Part shown: positions 17,459 to 25,093 of the stretch, one piece after another
Layout: each line of letters begins with the position of its first letter
Numbering within the stretch: position 1 is the stretch's first letter
NCBI RefSeq assembly: GCF_003355005.1
Contig: NZ_CP029985.1
Location: 3,246,501 to 3,310,500, forward strand
DNA length: 64,000 nt
Reading direction: 5' to 3'
Source: Sphingomonas sp. FARSPH
Lineage (GTDB): Bacteria; Pseudomonadota; Alphaproteobacteria; Sphingomonadales; Sphingomonadaceae
Notes under the pieces: model-generated
What the model was told of the DNA's origin: nothing
Seen by the model: the letters and a program-made list of their open reading frames with translations, nothing else
Database searches by the model: none
Position numbers and translations under genes: made by a program

Positions 17459-17490
17459 TTGACGTATTGGGAAGGTATCGCACCTATACG
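17459..17490 (+). promoter_or_regulatory. Candidate long-spaced MerR-type promoter
   Basis: TTGACG (17459-17464) and TATACG (17485-17490) are separated by 20 bases. A 19-20 base spacer is the hallmark of promoters activated by MerR regulators. The spacer holds the small inverted repeat AGGT-ATCGC-ACCT. It lies between fadD and the thiolase gene, pointing at the thiolase. Assigned by sequence geometry and the nearby merR-type gene; no binding data. Confidence 0.4.
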
Positions 17491-17557
17491 GTATTTCGCA
17501 AGTAACGTTATTTTTCACGGTCGACGCAGCGCAAACGCTGCCTTCTGAGAGGATATC

Positions 17558-18694
17558 ATGACCAACGTCGTCATCGCCGGCTATGCCCGTTCGCCGTTCC
17601 ACCTCGCCGGCAAGGGCGCACTTGCCCGTGTCCGCCCTGACGATCTCGCGGCACAGACGATTCGCGGGCTGATCGAGAAAACCGGCATCGACGCATCGGC
17701 GATCGAGGATATCATCCTCGGCTGTGCCTTTCCCGAGGGCGAACAGGGCCTCAACGTCGCGCGCATGATCGGCCTGCTCGTCGACCTGCCGCTGTCGGTC
17801 GGCGGTATGACGGTGAATCGCTTCTGCGGCTCGTCGATGAGCGCGATCCACATCGCGGTCGGCCAGATCCAGATCGGTGCGGGCGAGGCGTTCATCTGCG
17901 CCGGCCTCGAATCGATGAGCCGCGTGCCGATGGGCGGTTACAACCCGCTGCCCAACCCGACGCTCGCGAAGAAGAACGCCGGCGCCTATATGGGGATGGG
18001 CGACACGGCGGAGAACGTCGCACAGAAGTATCAGATCACCCGCGCCGAACAGGATGCGTTCGCGGTGAAGAGCCAGCAGAAGGCCGCCGCCGCGCGCGCG
18101 GATGGTCGGCTGACCGACGAGATCGTGCCGATCCAGACCAAGGCGGGCGCGGTCGCCGAAGACGGCACGATCCGCCCCGACACGACTCAAGAGGCGCTTG
18201 CCGGGCTGAAGCCCGCGTTCAGCCAGGACGGCTCGGTCACGGCCGGCACCTCTTCGCCGCTCACCGACGGCGCATCGGCGGTGCTCGTCACGTCGGAGGA
18301 ATTCGCGCAAAAGCATGGCCTGAAGATCCTGGCCCGCATCAAATCGGTCGGCATCTCGGGCTGCGAGCCCGAAACGATGGGCCTCGGCCCGATCGGCGCG
18401 TCGAAGAAGGCGCTGGAGCGCGCGGGACTTTCCGTCGCGGACCTCGACGTGGTCGAAATCAACGAAGCCTTCGCCAGCCAGGCGATCGCCTGCATCCGCG
18501 ACCTCGGCCTGAAGGACGAGACGATCAACAAGGACGGCGGCGCGATCGCGATCGGCCATCCGCTCGGCGCGACCGGCGCGCGTATCGTCGGCAAGGCGGC
18601 GGCGTTGCTGGAGCGCGAGGGCGGCAAATACGCGCTCGCGACGCAGTGCATCGGCGGCGGCCAGGGCATCGCCACGGTGCTGGAGCGCGCATAA
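17558..18694 (+). CDS. fadA: Acetyl-CoA acyltransferase (thiolase)
   Basis: 378-residue thiolase catalysing the last step of beta-oxidation, release of acetyl-CoA. Nucleophile Cys90 (NRFCGSS), His334 (GHPLGATGAR) and second catalytic Cys364 (CIGGGQG) are intact. Length is slightly shorter than the usual 390. Shine-Dalgarno GAGAGGA precedes the ATG. One base separates its stop from the start of the hydroxyacyl-CoA dehydrogenase gene, so it corresponds to the FadA subunit of a trifunctional complex. A biosynthetic (PhaA-type) thiolase is less likely given the neighbours. Confidence 0.93.
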   Translation: MTNVVIAGYARSPFHLAGKGALARVRPDDLAAQTIRGLIEKTGIDASAIEDIILGCAFPEGEQGLNVARMIGLLVDLPLSVGGMTVNRFCGSSMSAIHIAVGQIQIGAGEAFICAGLESMSRVPMGGYNPLPNPTLAKKNAGAYMGMGDTAENVAQKYQITRAEQDAFAVKSQQKAAAARADGRLTDEIVPIQTKAGAVAEDGTIRPDTTQEALAGLKPAFSQDGSVTAGTSSPLTDGASAVLVTSEEFAQKHGLKILARIKSVGISGCEPETMGLGPIGASKKALERAGLSVADLDVVEINEAFASQAIACIRDLGLKDETINKDGGAIAIGHPLGATGARIVGKAAALLEREGGKYALATQCIGGGQGIATVLERA

Positions 18695-18695
18695 C

Positions 18696-21014
18696 ATGGC
18701 GGACCAGATCAAAAAGGTGTGCGTGATCGGTGCGGGCGTGATGGGCGCCGGCATCGCCGCGCAGGTCGCCAACGCCGGTATCCCCGTGCTGCTCCTCGAC
18801 ATCGTGCTCAAGGAAGGCACGGATCGCGACGCCGTCGCCAAGGGCGCGGTCGCCAAGATGCTCAAGACGGAGCCTGCGCCCTTCATGTCGAAGGCGGCGG
18901 CGAAGCTGGTCGAGACGGGCAATATCGACGACCATCTGTCCCGCGTCGCCGAATGCGACTGGATCATCGAGGCGATCGTCGAGCGGCTCGACATCAAGCA
19001 GGCGCTCTACGCGAAGCTGGAGGCGCTGAAGCGCCCCGGCACGCCGATCAGCTCGAACACGTCGACCATTCCGCTTGGGGCTCTGGTCGACGGGCGATCG
19101 GACCAGTTCAAGGCCGACTTCCTCATCACCCACTTCTTCAATCCGCCGCGCTACATGCGGCTGATCGAGATCGTGCGCGGTGCGCATACGGACGCCGCGG
19201 TGGCCGAAAAGGTCGAGGACTTCGTCGACCGCTTCATGGGCAAGCGCATCGTCCGCGCGAAGGACACGCCGGGCTTCATCGCCAACCGCATCGGCACCTA
19301 TTGGCTGGCCGTCGCGATCAACGCGGCGATGGACCAGGGGCTGACGATCGAGGAGGCCGATCAGATCGGCGGCCGTCCGATGGGCGTGCCGAAGACCGGC
19401 ATCTTCGGCCTCGTCGACCTCGTCGGGGTCGACCTAATGCCGCTTCTGTCGAAGAGCCTGTCGTCGACCCTGCCTGCCGGCGACCCCTATTTCGACACGG
19501 TGCGGCCGATGCCGCTGGTCGACAGGATGATCGCGGAAGGATTCACCGGCCGCAAGGGCAAGGGCGGCTTCTATCGCTTCGACAAAACGACCAAGACCAA
19601 GTTCGCGCTCGATCTGTCGACCGGCGAATACCGGCAGCAGACGAAGCCCGAAAAGCTGCCCTCCGTGGCGGAAAAGGACCTCGGCGCGCTGCTCGCTTTG
19701 CCGGGCAAGACGGGCACCTACGCCTGGACGATCCTGGGCAGCGTGCTGTCCTATGCCGCGATGCTGGTCGGCGAGGCTGCCGACGATATCGTCGCGATCG
19801 ATGATGCGATGAAGCTCGGCTACAATTGGAAGTTCGGGCCGTTCGAGCTGATCGACCGGATCGGTGCCGCAACGCTCGCCGCACGGCTCCGCGCGGAGGG
19901 GCGCCACGTCCCCGCCATCCTCGACACCGCCGGCGACAAGCCCTTCTACCGGATCGAGAACGGCACGCGCCAGTATCTGGGCAGCGACCGCGCCTATCAC
20001 GACGTCGTGCGTGGCGAGGGCGTCCTGTTGCTCGAGGATGTCAAGCTGCGCTCCGAGCCGCTGCTCAAGAACGGGTCGGCCGCGTTGTGGGACGTCGGCG
20101 ACGGCGTCGCCGCGCTCGAGTTCACCACCAAGATGAACGCGCTCGACGAACAGATCATGCAGCTGATCCAGAAGGCGATCCCGCTGGTGAAGGCGCAGTT
20201 CAAGGCGCTGGTGATCTATAACGAAGGGTCGAACTTCTCGGCCGGCGCGAACCTCGGCCTCGCCATGTTCGCGGTCAACATCGCCGCCTGGGGCGAGGTC
20301 GAGAAACTGATAGCAGCCGGACAGGCGGCGCTTAAGGCGCTGAAATACGCCCCCTTCCCCGTCGTCGCCGCGCCCGCCGGAATGGCGCTGGGCGGCGGCT
20401 GCGAGGTCGTGCTGCACGCCGATGCGGTGCAGGCGCATGCCGAAAGCTACATTGGCCTCGTCGAATGCGGCGTCGGCCTGCTGCCCGGCTGGGGCGGCAA
20501 CGGCGAGTTGCTCGACCGGATGGCAAAGGCGCCGATGATGCCCAAGGGGCCGATGCCCGCCGTCGCCAAGGCGTTCGAGACGATCTCGACCGCGCAGGTG
20601 TCCAAATCCGCCGCGCTGGCGAAGGAGATGATGTTCCTGCGCCCGACCGATGGCATCACGATGAACCGCGACCGATTGCTGGCGGATGCCAAGGCGAAGG
20701 CGCTCGCGCTGGTCGACGGCTATGTCGCCCCCGAAAAGCCGACCTTCCGCCTTCCCGGCGAAAGCGGCCGCACCGGCGTCGCCGGGGTCGTCGACGGCTT
20801 CCGCAAGAAGGGCATGGCGACGCCGTACGACGCGGTCGTCTCGGATCGCCTCGCCACCGTCCTCACTGGCGGCGAGGCCGATCTGGTCGACACGGTGACC
20901 GAGGACCAGTTGCTCAAGCTGGAGCGGCAGGCGTTCATGGCCAGCGTCAGGGACCCGCGCACGCAGGCCCGCGTCGAGCATATGCTCGAAACCGGCAAGC
21001 CGCTGCGGAATTGA
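18696..21014 (+). CDS. 3-hydroxyacyl-CoA dehydrogenase / enoyl-CoA hydratase bifunctional protein
   Basis: 772-residue FadB/FadJ-equivalent. The N-terminal half is a dinucleotide-binding hydroxyacyl-CoA dehydrogenase (GAGVMGAGIA at 12-21; HFFNPPRYM with catalytic His near 145; then the C-terminal 3HCDH domains to about 400). The C-terminal part is a crotonase fold (NFSAGANLGL and GMALGGGCEVVLHADA near 508-585, with an acidic residue for hydration). In E. coli FadB the hydratase is N-terminal, so the domain order here is reversed. It is coupled to the thiolase gene and precedes an acyl-CoA dehydrogenase across a palindromic repeat. Confidence 0.93.
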   Translation: MADQIKKVCVIGAGVMGAGIAAQVANAGIPVLLLDIVLKEGTDRDAVAKGAVAKMLKTEPAPFMSKAAAKLVETGNIDDHLSRVAECDWIIEAIVERLDIKQALYAKLEALKRPGTPISSNTSTIPLGALVDGRSDQFKADFLITHFFNPPRYMRLIEIVRGAHTDAAVAEKVEDFVDRFMGKRIVRAKDTPGFIANRIGTYWLAVAINAAMDQGLTIEEADQIGGRPMGVPKTGIFGLVDLVGVDLMPLLSKSLSSTLPAGDPYFDTVRPMPLVDRMIAEGFTGRKGKGGFYRFDKTTKTKFALDLSTGEYRQQTKPEKLPSVAEKDLGALLALPGKTGTYAWTILGSVLSYAAMLVGEAADDIVAIDDAMKLGYNWKFGPFELIDRIGAATLAARLRAEGRHVPAILDTAGDKPFYRIENGTRQYLGSDRAYHDVVRGEGVLLLEDVKLRSEPLLKNGSAALWDVGDGVAALEFTTKMNALDEQIMQLIQKAIPLVKAQFKALVIYNEGSNFSAGANLGLAMFAVNIAAWGEVEKLIAAGQAALKALKYAPFPVVAAPAGMALGGGCEVVLHADAVQAHAESYIGLVECGVGLLPGWGGNGELLDRMAKAPMMPKGPMPAVAKAFETISTAQVSKSAALAKEMMFLRPTDGITMNRDRLLADAKAKALALVDGYVAPEKPTFRLPGESGRTGVAGVVDGFRKKGMATPYDAVVSDRLATVLTGGEADLVDTVTEDQLLKLERQAFMASVRDPRTQARVEHMLETGKPLRN

Positions 21015-21025
21015 TCGAACCATGA

Positions 21026-21123
21026 CCGTCATGCCGGACTTGTTCCGGCATCCACGTCTTCGTGGACGCCACGCACATGTGGTGCGCGGACGAGTGGACC
21101 CCGGAACACGTCCGGGGTGACGG
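21026..21123. repeat. REP-like multi-stem palindromic element (98 bp)
   Basis: Outer arms CCGTCA (21026-21031) and TGACGG (21118-21123) enclose four stem-loops: TGCCGGA/TCCGGCA (21032-21050), TCCACG/CGTGGA (21051-21066), CCAC/GTGG (21069-21082) and CCCCGGA/TCCGGGG (21099-21117). The ATGCCGGACTTGTTCCGGCA and GACCCCGGAACACGTCC cores are a familiar dispersed repeat in sphingomonad and other alphaproteobacterial genomes. It sits between two beta-oxidation genes and abuts the Shine-Dalgarno of the second. It may terminate, stabilise or attenuate the transcript. Confidence 0.85.
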
Positions 21124-21143
21124 GAGGAAGAGGACTAAGACCC

Positions 21144-22940
21144 ATGCAAGTCTACACCGCCCCCATACGCGACATGCGCTTCGTGCTGCACGAGCTGTTC
21201 GCCGACGACCAGTTTGCCAATCTGCCCGCCCACGCGGACTTCACCCCCGACCTGCTCGACGCGGTGCTGGAGGAAGGCGCGCGGATGGCGCAGGAGGTGC
21301 TGTTGCCGCTCAATGCCAGCGGCGACCTGGAAGGCTGCCGGCTTGAAAACGGCGTCGTGCGCACGCCGACCGGGTTCAAGGCCGCCTATGACCAGTTTCG
21401 CGCGGGCGGCTGGGCAGCGCTCGCCTCCGCGCCCGAATGGGGCGGACAGGGCCTGCCGGAGAGCCTCAACAAGCTGGTCGAGGAGATGATCTGCTCGGCG
21501 AACCTGTCGTTCAGCCTCTATCCCGGGCTGACGCACGGCGCGACCACCGCAATCGAGGGCCACGCCTCCGAAGACCTGAAGCAGGCCTATCTGCCCAAGA
21601 TGGTCAGCGGCGAATGGTCGGGGACGATGTGCCTCACCGAATCGCATTGCGGCACCGATCTTGGCCTGCTGCGTACCAAGGCGGTGCCGCAGGGCGACGG
21701 CAGCTACAAGGTTTCCGGCGCGAAGATCTTCATCTCGTCGGGCGACCACGACCTGACCGAGAACGTCATCCACCTCGTGCTCGCGCGGCTGCCCGATGCG
21801 CCCGCGGGGGTGCGCGGGATCAGCCTGTTCCTTGTGCCCAAGTACTTGCCGGATACGGCAGGCGCGCCCGCGACGCCCAACGGCGTGACCGTCGCCGGGC
21901 TCGAGCACAAGATGGGCCTCAAAGCCTCGGCGACCTGCCAGATGGTGTTCGAGGATTCGACCGGCTGGATCGTCGGCGAGCCCGGCAAGGGCCTGCCTGC
22001 GATGTTCACGATGATGAACACCGAACGCGTCTCCGTCGGCATCCAGGGGCTGGGTATCAACGAGATCGCCTATCAGTCCGCCGTCGCTTACGCCAGGGAC
22101 CGGTTGCAGGGCCGCGCGCTCGGCGGCCCGGCGCGCCCCGACCTCGCCGCCGACCCGATCATCGTCCACCCCGACGTGCGCCGCAGCCTGATGACGATGC
22201 GCGCCTATGCGGAAGGGTGCCGGATGCTCGGCCAGTGGGCCGCCCGGGCGCTCGACGCGGAAAAGCACGCCGCCGATCCAGAGGTGAAGCAGCGCGCCGC
22301 CGATTTCGTCGCGCTGGTGACGCCGGTGGTGAAGGCGCTGTTCACCGATCTCGCCTTCGATGCCGCCAATCACGGCGTGCAGGTGCATGGCGGCCACGGC
22401 TACATCCGCGAAACGGGTGTCGAGCAGTTCGTCCGCGATGCGCGCATCTGCCAGATCTACGAGGGGACGAACGGCGTGCAGGCGCTCGACCTCGTCGGTC
22501 GCAAGATGCCCGCCCATATGGGCCGTCAGATGCGGCCTTTCTTCCACGCAGTCAGCAATCTGTGCGAAGCCATGGCCGCCGCGCCCGACAAGGCACTGGC
22601 AGGCATGACCGCAGGCTTGCAGCAGGCGTTCGGCGCGCTGCAGCTGTCGACCGCGACGATCGCGCAAAAGGGGATGAAGGACCCCGAGGAAGCCGGCGCC
22701 GCGGCAACCGATTATCTGCGCCTCATGGGCCTCGTCGGCATGGGCTATTGCTTCCTGAAGGCAGCGAAGATCGCCACCGATCGTCTCGCAGAGGGCAGCG
22801 GCGACGCCGGCTTCTACCGCGCGAAGCTCGCCACGGCAGGGTTCTTCTTCGATCGCATCCTGCCGCAGGCGACCGCCGCATTTCTTGCGATCAAGACGGG
22901 CAAACGCTCGACGATGGCGCTGGAACTCGACGCGTTCTGA
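21144..22940 (+). CDS. Acyl-CoA dehydrogenase (about 600-residue family with extra N- and C-terminal domains)
   Basis: 598-residue FAD-dependent enzyme for the first beta-oxidation step. It has the extra N-terminal segment, the dehydrogenase N and middle domains (TESHCGTDLGLLRTKA near 170), the C-terminal four-helix domain (GVQVHGGHGYIRETG), catalytic Glu440 in IYEGTNGVQ, and the extra C-terminal Acyl-CoA_dh_C domain. The DMSP-catabolic enzyme DmdC belongs to the same family, but the neighbours favour general fatty acid oxidation. A strong Shine-Dalgarno (GGAGGAAGAGGA) follows the repeat element. ATG 21144 is chosen over a GTG-type upstream start. Confidence 0.93.
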   Translation: MQVYTAPIRDMRFVLHELFADDQFANLPAHADFTPDLLDAVLEEGARMAQEVLLPLNASGDLEGCRLENGVVRTPTGFKAAYDQFRAGGWAALASAPEWGGQGLPESLNKLVEEMICSANLSFSLYPGLTHGATTAIEGHASEDLKQAYLPKMVSGEWSGTMCLTESHCGTDLGLLRTKAVPQGDGSYKVSGAKIFISSGDHDLTENVIHLVLARLPDAPAGVRGISLFLVPKYLPDTAGAPATPNGVTVAGLEHKMGLKASATCQMVFEDSTGWIVGEPGKGLPAMFTMMNTERVSVGIQGLGINEIAYQSAVAYARDRLQGRALGGPARPDLAADPIIVHPDVRRSLMTMRAYAEGCRMLGQWAARALDAEKHAADPEVKQRAADFVALVTPVVKALFTDLAFDAANHGVQVHGGHGYIRETGVEQFVRDARICQIYEGTNGVQALDLVGRKMPAHMGRQMRPFFHAVSNLCEAMAAAPDKALAGMTAGLQQAFGALQLSTATIAQKGMKDPEEAGAAATDYLRLMGLVGMGYCFLKAAKIATDRLAEGSGDAGFYRAKLATAGFFFDRILPQATAAFLAIKTGKRSTMALELDAF

Positions 22941-22988
22941 ACGTTTGAAGCTTGACAGCAAGGCTGACAGGATTAGGCGGGCCGATGA

Positions 22989-23004
22989 CTGCCGTATACG
23001 GCAG
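22989..23004. promoter_or_regulatory. Perfect 16-bp palindrome, operator-like
   Basis: CTGCCGTATACGGCAG is an exact inverted repeat without spacer, located between the acyl-CoA dehydrogenase and the DUF2147/fadL pair, 144 bp before the DUF2147 start. The size and symmetry fit a dimeric repressor site (TetR- or FadR-like), but no regulator can be named. Confidence 0.4.
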
Positions 23005-23147
23005 CCGGCTCGCCGATAGGATCGCGGCGTGACGCGCGCGATAGTAGCGAGACCCGCGACCGCAAAGATGCGGCGCGATGACCATGGCACCTGCCCCGCC
23101 GCCTGCGACTGTTAGCGGGCGGCACGTTCGGAGAGGAGAATCCCCGC

Positions 23148-23570
23148 ATGTCCCTGCTTCTCGTCGGCGCGTTGCTCGCCGCCGCCCCTGCGCCAGCACC
23201 GGCCCCCGCCGCCGATTCCGCGATCGGCATGTGGAAGACCGAAACCCGCGGCGGCATCGTCGAGATCCAGCGCTGTGGCGCTTCGATCTGCGGCCGCATC
23301 GTCACGTCCGAACTGCTCCGCACGCAGCCCGGGCTGAAGGACGAGAAAAACCCAGACGCCAACCTGCGCAACCGCCCGCTGAAAGGCTTGCTGATCCTCA
23401 GCGGCTTCAAGGCGGATGGCGATGCGTGGAGCGGCGGCACGATCTACAAGGCCGACGACGGCAAGACCTACAAGGCGACCGTCACGCCGATCGACGCCAA
23501 TACGCTGAAGGTGCGCGGCTGCATCTTCGTGCCGCTCTGCAAGACGCAGACCTGGACGCGCGTTCGCTAA
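23148..23570 (+). CDS. DUF2147 domain periplasmic protein
   Basis: 140-residue exported protein. The signal peptide (MSLLLVGALLAAAPAPAPAPA) is followed by a compact beta-rich DUF2147 domain: GMWKTETRGGIVEIQRCG, CGRIV, NPDANLRNRPLKGLLIL, GGTIYKADDGKTYKA and GCIFVPLCKTQTWTR. DUF2147 has no established function; members are induced by envelope or solvent stress or found near lipid genes. Shine-Dalgarno GGAGAGGAG is upstream. Location between acyl-CoA dehydrogenase and a FadL porin suggests a link to fatty acid uptake, but that is only context. Confidence 0.9.
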   Translation: MSLLLVGALLAAAPAPAPAPAADSAIGMWKTETRGGIVEIQRCGASICGRIVTSELLRTQPGLKDEKNPDANLRNRPLKGLLILSGFKADGDAWSGGTIYKADDGKTYKATVTPIDANTLKVRGCIFVPLCKTQTWTRVR

Positions 23571-23611
23571 CCAAAAATTCCCCGCTTATCAGTCAGTAAA
23601 AGGGTTCCACC

Positions 23612-24916
23612 ATGACCATGCGTACCAAGATCGCCCTGACGGCCACCGCGTTGCTCGCCTCCGCGGGCTGGAGCGTTGCTGCCCACGCGCAGGCCTTCTA
23701 TCTACAGGAACAGTCCGCGCGCGGCGCCGGCCGTGCCTTCTCGGGCGAGGGTGCCGACACCGGCGCGCAGTCGCTGTGGTGGAACCCCGCGGCCATCGGC
23801 GGCCTCGACCATGTCGATGCCGCGATCGCCGCGGCCGTGATCCTGCCCAAGGGCAAGGTCAACAACAACGGCACGCTGATCTGCCGCCCCGGCCAGGCCT
23901 GCGCGCCCGTCGGTGGCGACCAGGTTTCGCGCGACCCGATCAACAACGGCGTGCTGCCGTCGGGCGCGATCGCGGTGCCGTTCGGCGACAAGGTCGCGGT
24001 CGGCCTAGCCGTCACGTCGCCGTACAGCTTCACGACCGATTACGCGCCGACGAGCTGGAGCCGCTATAGCGCGCTGCGTACCAAGCTGCAGACGATCGAT
24101 ATCCAGCCCAGCCTCGCGATCGCGCCGACCGACTGGCTGCGCGTCGGCGGTGCGGTGAACGTCGAGCACGTCTACGCCAGCCTCGGCAACGCGCTGCCCA
24201 ACGTCTCGCCGCTTCAGGCCGATGGACGCCAGAAGCTGGAAGGCGATGGCTGGGACCTCGGCTGGAGCGCAGGCGTCCAGATGCACAACAGCTGGGCGAC
24301 GGTCGGTATCAGCTACAAGTCGCGTATCAAGCACACGCTGACCGGCGATCTGACCGTCACCGGTCTGCAGGCACCGATCCCATCGGCGCAGAACGTCAGC
24401 CTGTCGGGCATCAAGGCGCAATTCTACACCCCGGCGCAGACGATCGTGTCGGGGCGCTTCAAGCTCGCCTCGCCGCTGACGTTCAACGCGCAGATCGTCC
24501 GGTATAACTGGAGCAAGTTCGACGCGATCCGCCTCGGCGCACCGCTCAACACCGCGCTGCCCGAGAATTATCGCGACAGCTGGAGCCAGGCCGGCGGCTT
24601 CGACTACGCCGTCTCGCCCGCGCTGACGCTGCGCGCCGGCGTGCAGCACGCGAACACGCCGACGCAGAACGGCCTGCGCGACGCGCGCGTGCCGGATGCG
24701 GACCGCTGGAACTATGGCGCCGGCGGCACTTTCCAGCTGACGCCCAAGATTGGTATCGACTTCGCCGGCAATTACGTCGACTTCAAGGACGCGACGATCG
24801 ACCGGCGCACCGCGGCCTATGCCGGCACCGCGCTCCAGACGCCGGTGCTGACCAACGGCACGCTGACCAACGCGCGTGCGCTGGTCTTCTCGCTCGGTGC
24901 GCACGTCGGCCTGTAA
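23612..24916 (+). CDS. fadL: OmpP1/FadL/TodX family outer membrane channel
   Basis: 434-residue outer membrane protein. Signal peptide (to AHAQ, residue 27), then FYLQEQSARGAGRAFSG and the conserved NPAAIGG of the hatch domain (about 57), alternating strands typical of a 14-strand barrel, and a terminal aromatic-poor but hydrophobic HVGL. The family lets hydrophobic molecules such as long-chain fatty acids cross the outer membrane. It follows the DUF2147 gene by 41 bp and precedes a strong terminator. With fadD and the oxidation enzymes, long-chain fatty acids are the obvious substrate, although TodX-type relatives carry aromatics. Confidence 0.93.
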   Translation: MTMRTKIALTATALLASAGWSVAAHAQAFYLQEQSARGAGRAFSGEGADTGAQSLWWNPAAIGGLDHVDAAIAAAVILPKGKVNNNGTLICRPGQACAPVGGDQVSRDPINNGVLPSGAIAVPFGDKVAVGLAVTSPYSFTTDYAPTSWSRYSALRTKLQTIDIQPSLAIAPTDWLRVGGAVNVEHVYASLGNALPNVSPLQADGRQKLEGDGWDLGWSAGVQMHNSWATVGISYKSRIKHTLTGDLTVTGLQAPIPSAQNVSLSGIKAQFYTPAQTIVSGRFKLASPLTFNAQIVRYNWSKFDAIRLGAPLNTALPENYRDSWSQAGGFDYAVSPALTLRAGVQHANTPTQNGLRDARVPDADRWNYGAGGTFQLTPKIGIDFAGNYVDFKDATIDRRTAAYAGTALQTPVLTNGTLTNARALVFSLGAHVGL

Positions 24917-24944
24917 CCTTCGATAGTCGTTCGATAGTCACTCG

Positions 24945-24972
24945 CCCCTCCCGCACGCGGGAGGGGTTTTTT
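24945..24972 (+). terminator. Intrinsic terminator of the fatty-acid oxidation locus
   Basis: CCCCTCCCGC (24945-24954) pairs with GCGGGAGGGG (24957-24966), followed by six T residues. This is the clearest rho-independent terminator in the window and lies 28 bp after the fadL stop. Confidence 0.93.
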
Positions 24973-25093
24973 GTTACCCTCTCGATAAGTCATCGCCCCT
25001 ACCCTATATCGACGATACCGCCGCGCTAGACGACGCCTTCGTTGGAGAGCCGCCCGTTCGGGTCCCCCTCGTTCCCAGGGAAACCACGTTCCG

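Noticed and set aside
15713..18997. A 1094-codon frame making fadD appear fused to upstream sequence
   Set aside because: The front part is the antisense of thiolase and hydroxyacyl-CoA dehydrogenase genes; fadD starts at 17404.
24920..24941. Two copies of cgatagtc after fadL
   Set aside because: Short direct repeat without symmetry or further copies; probably chance.
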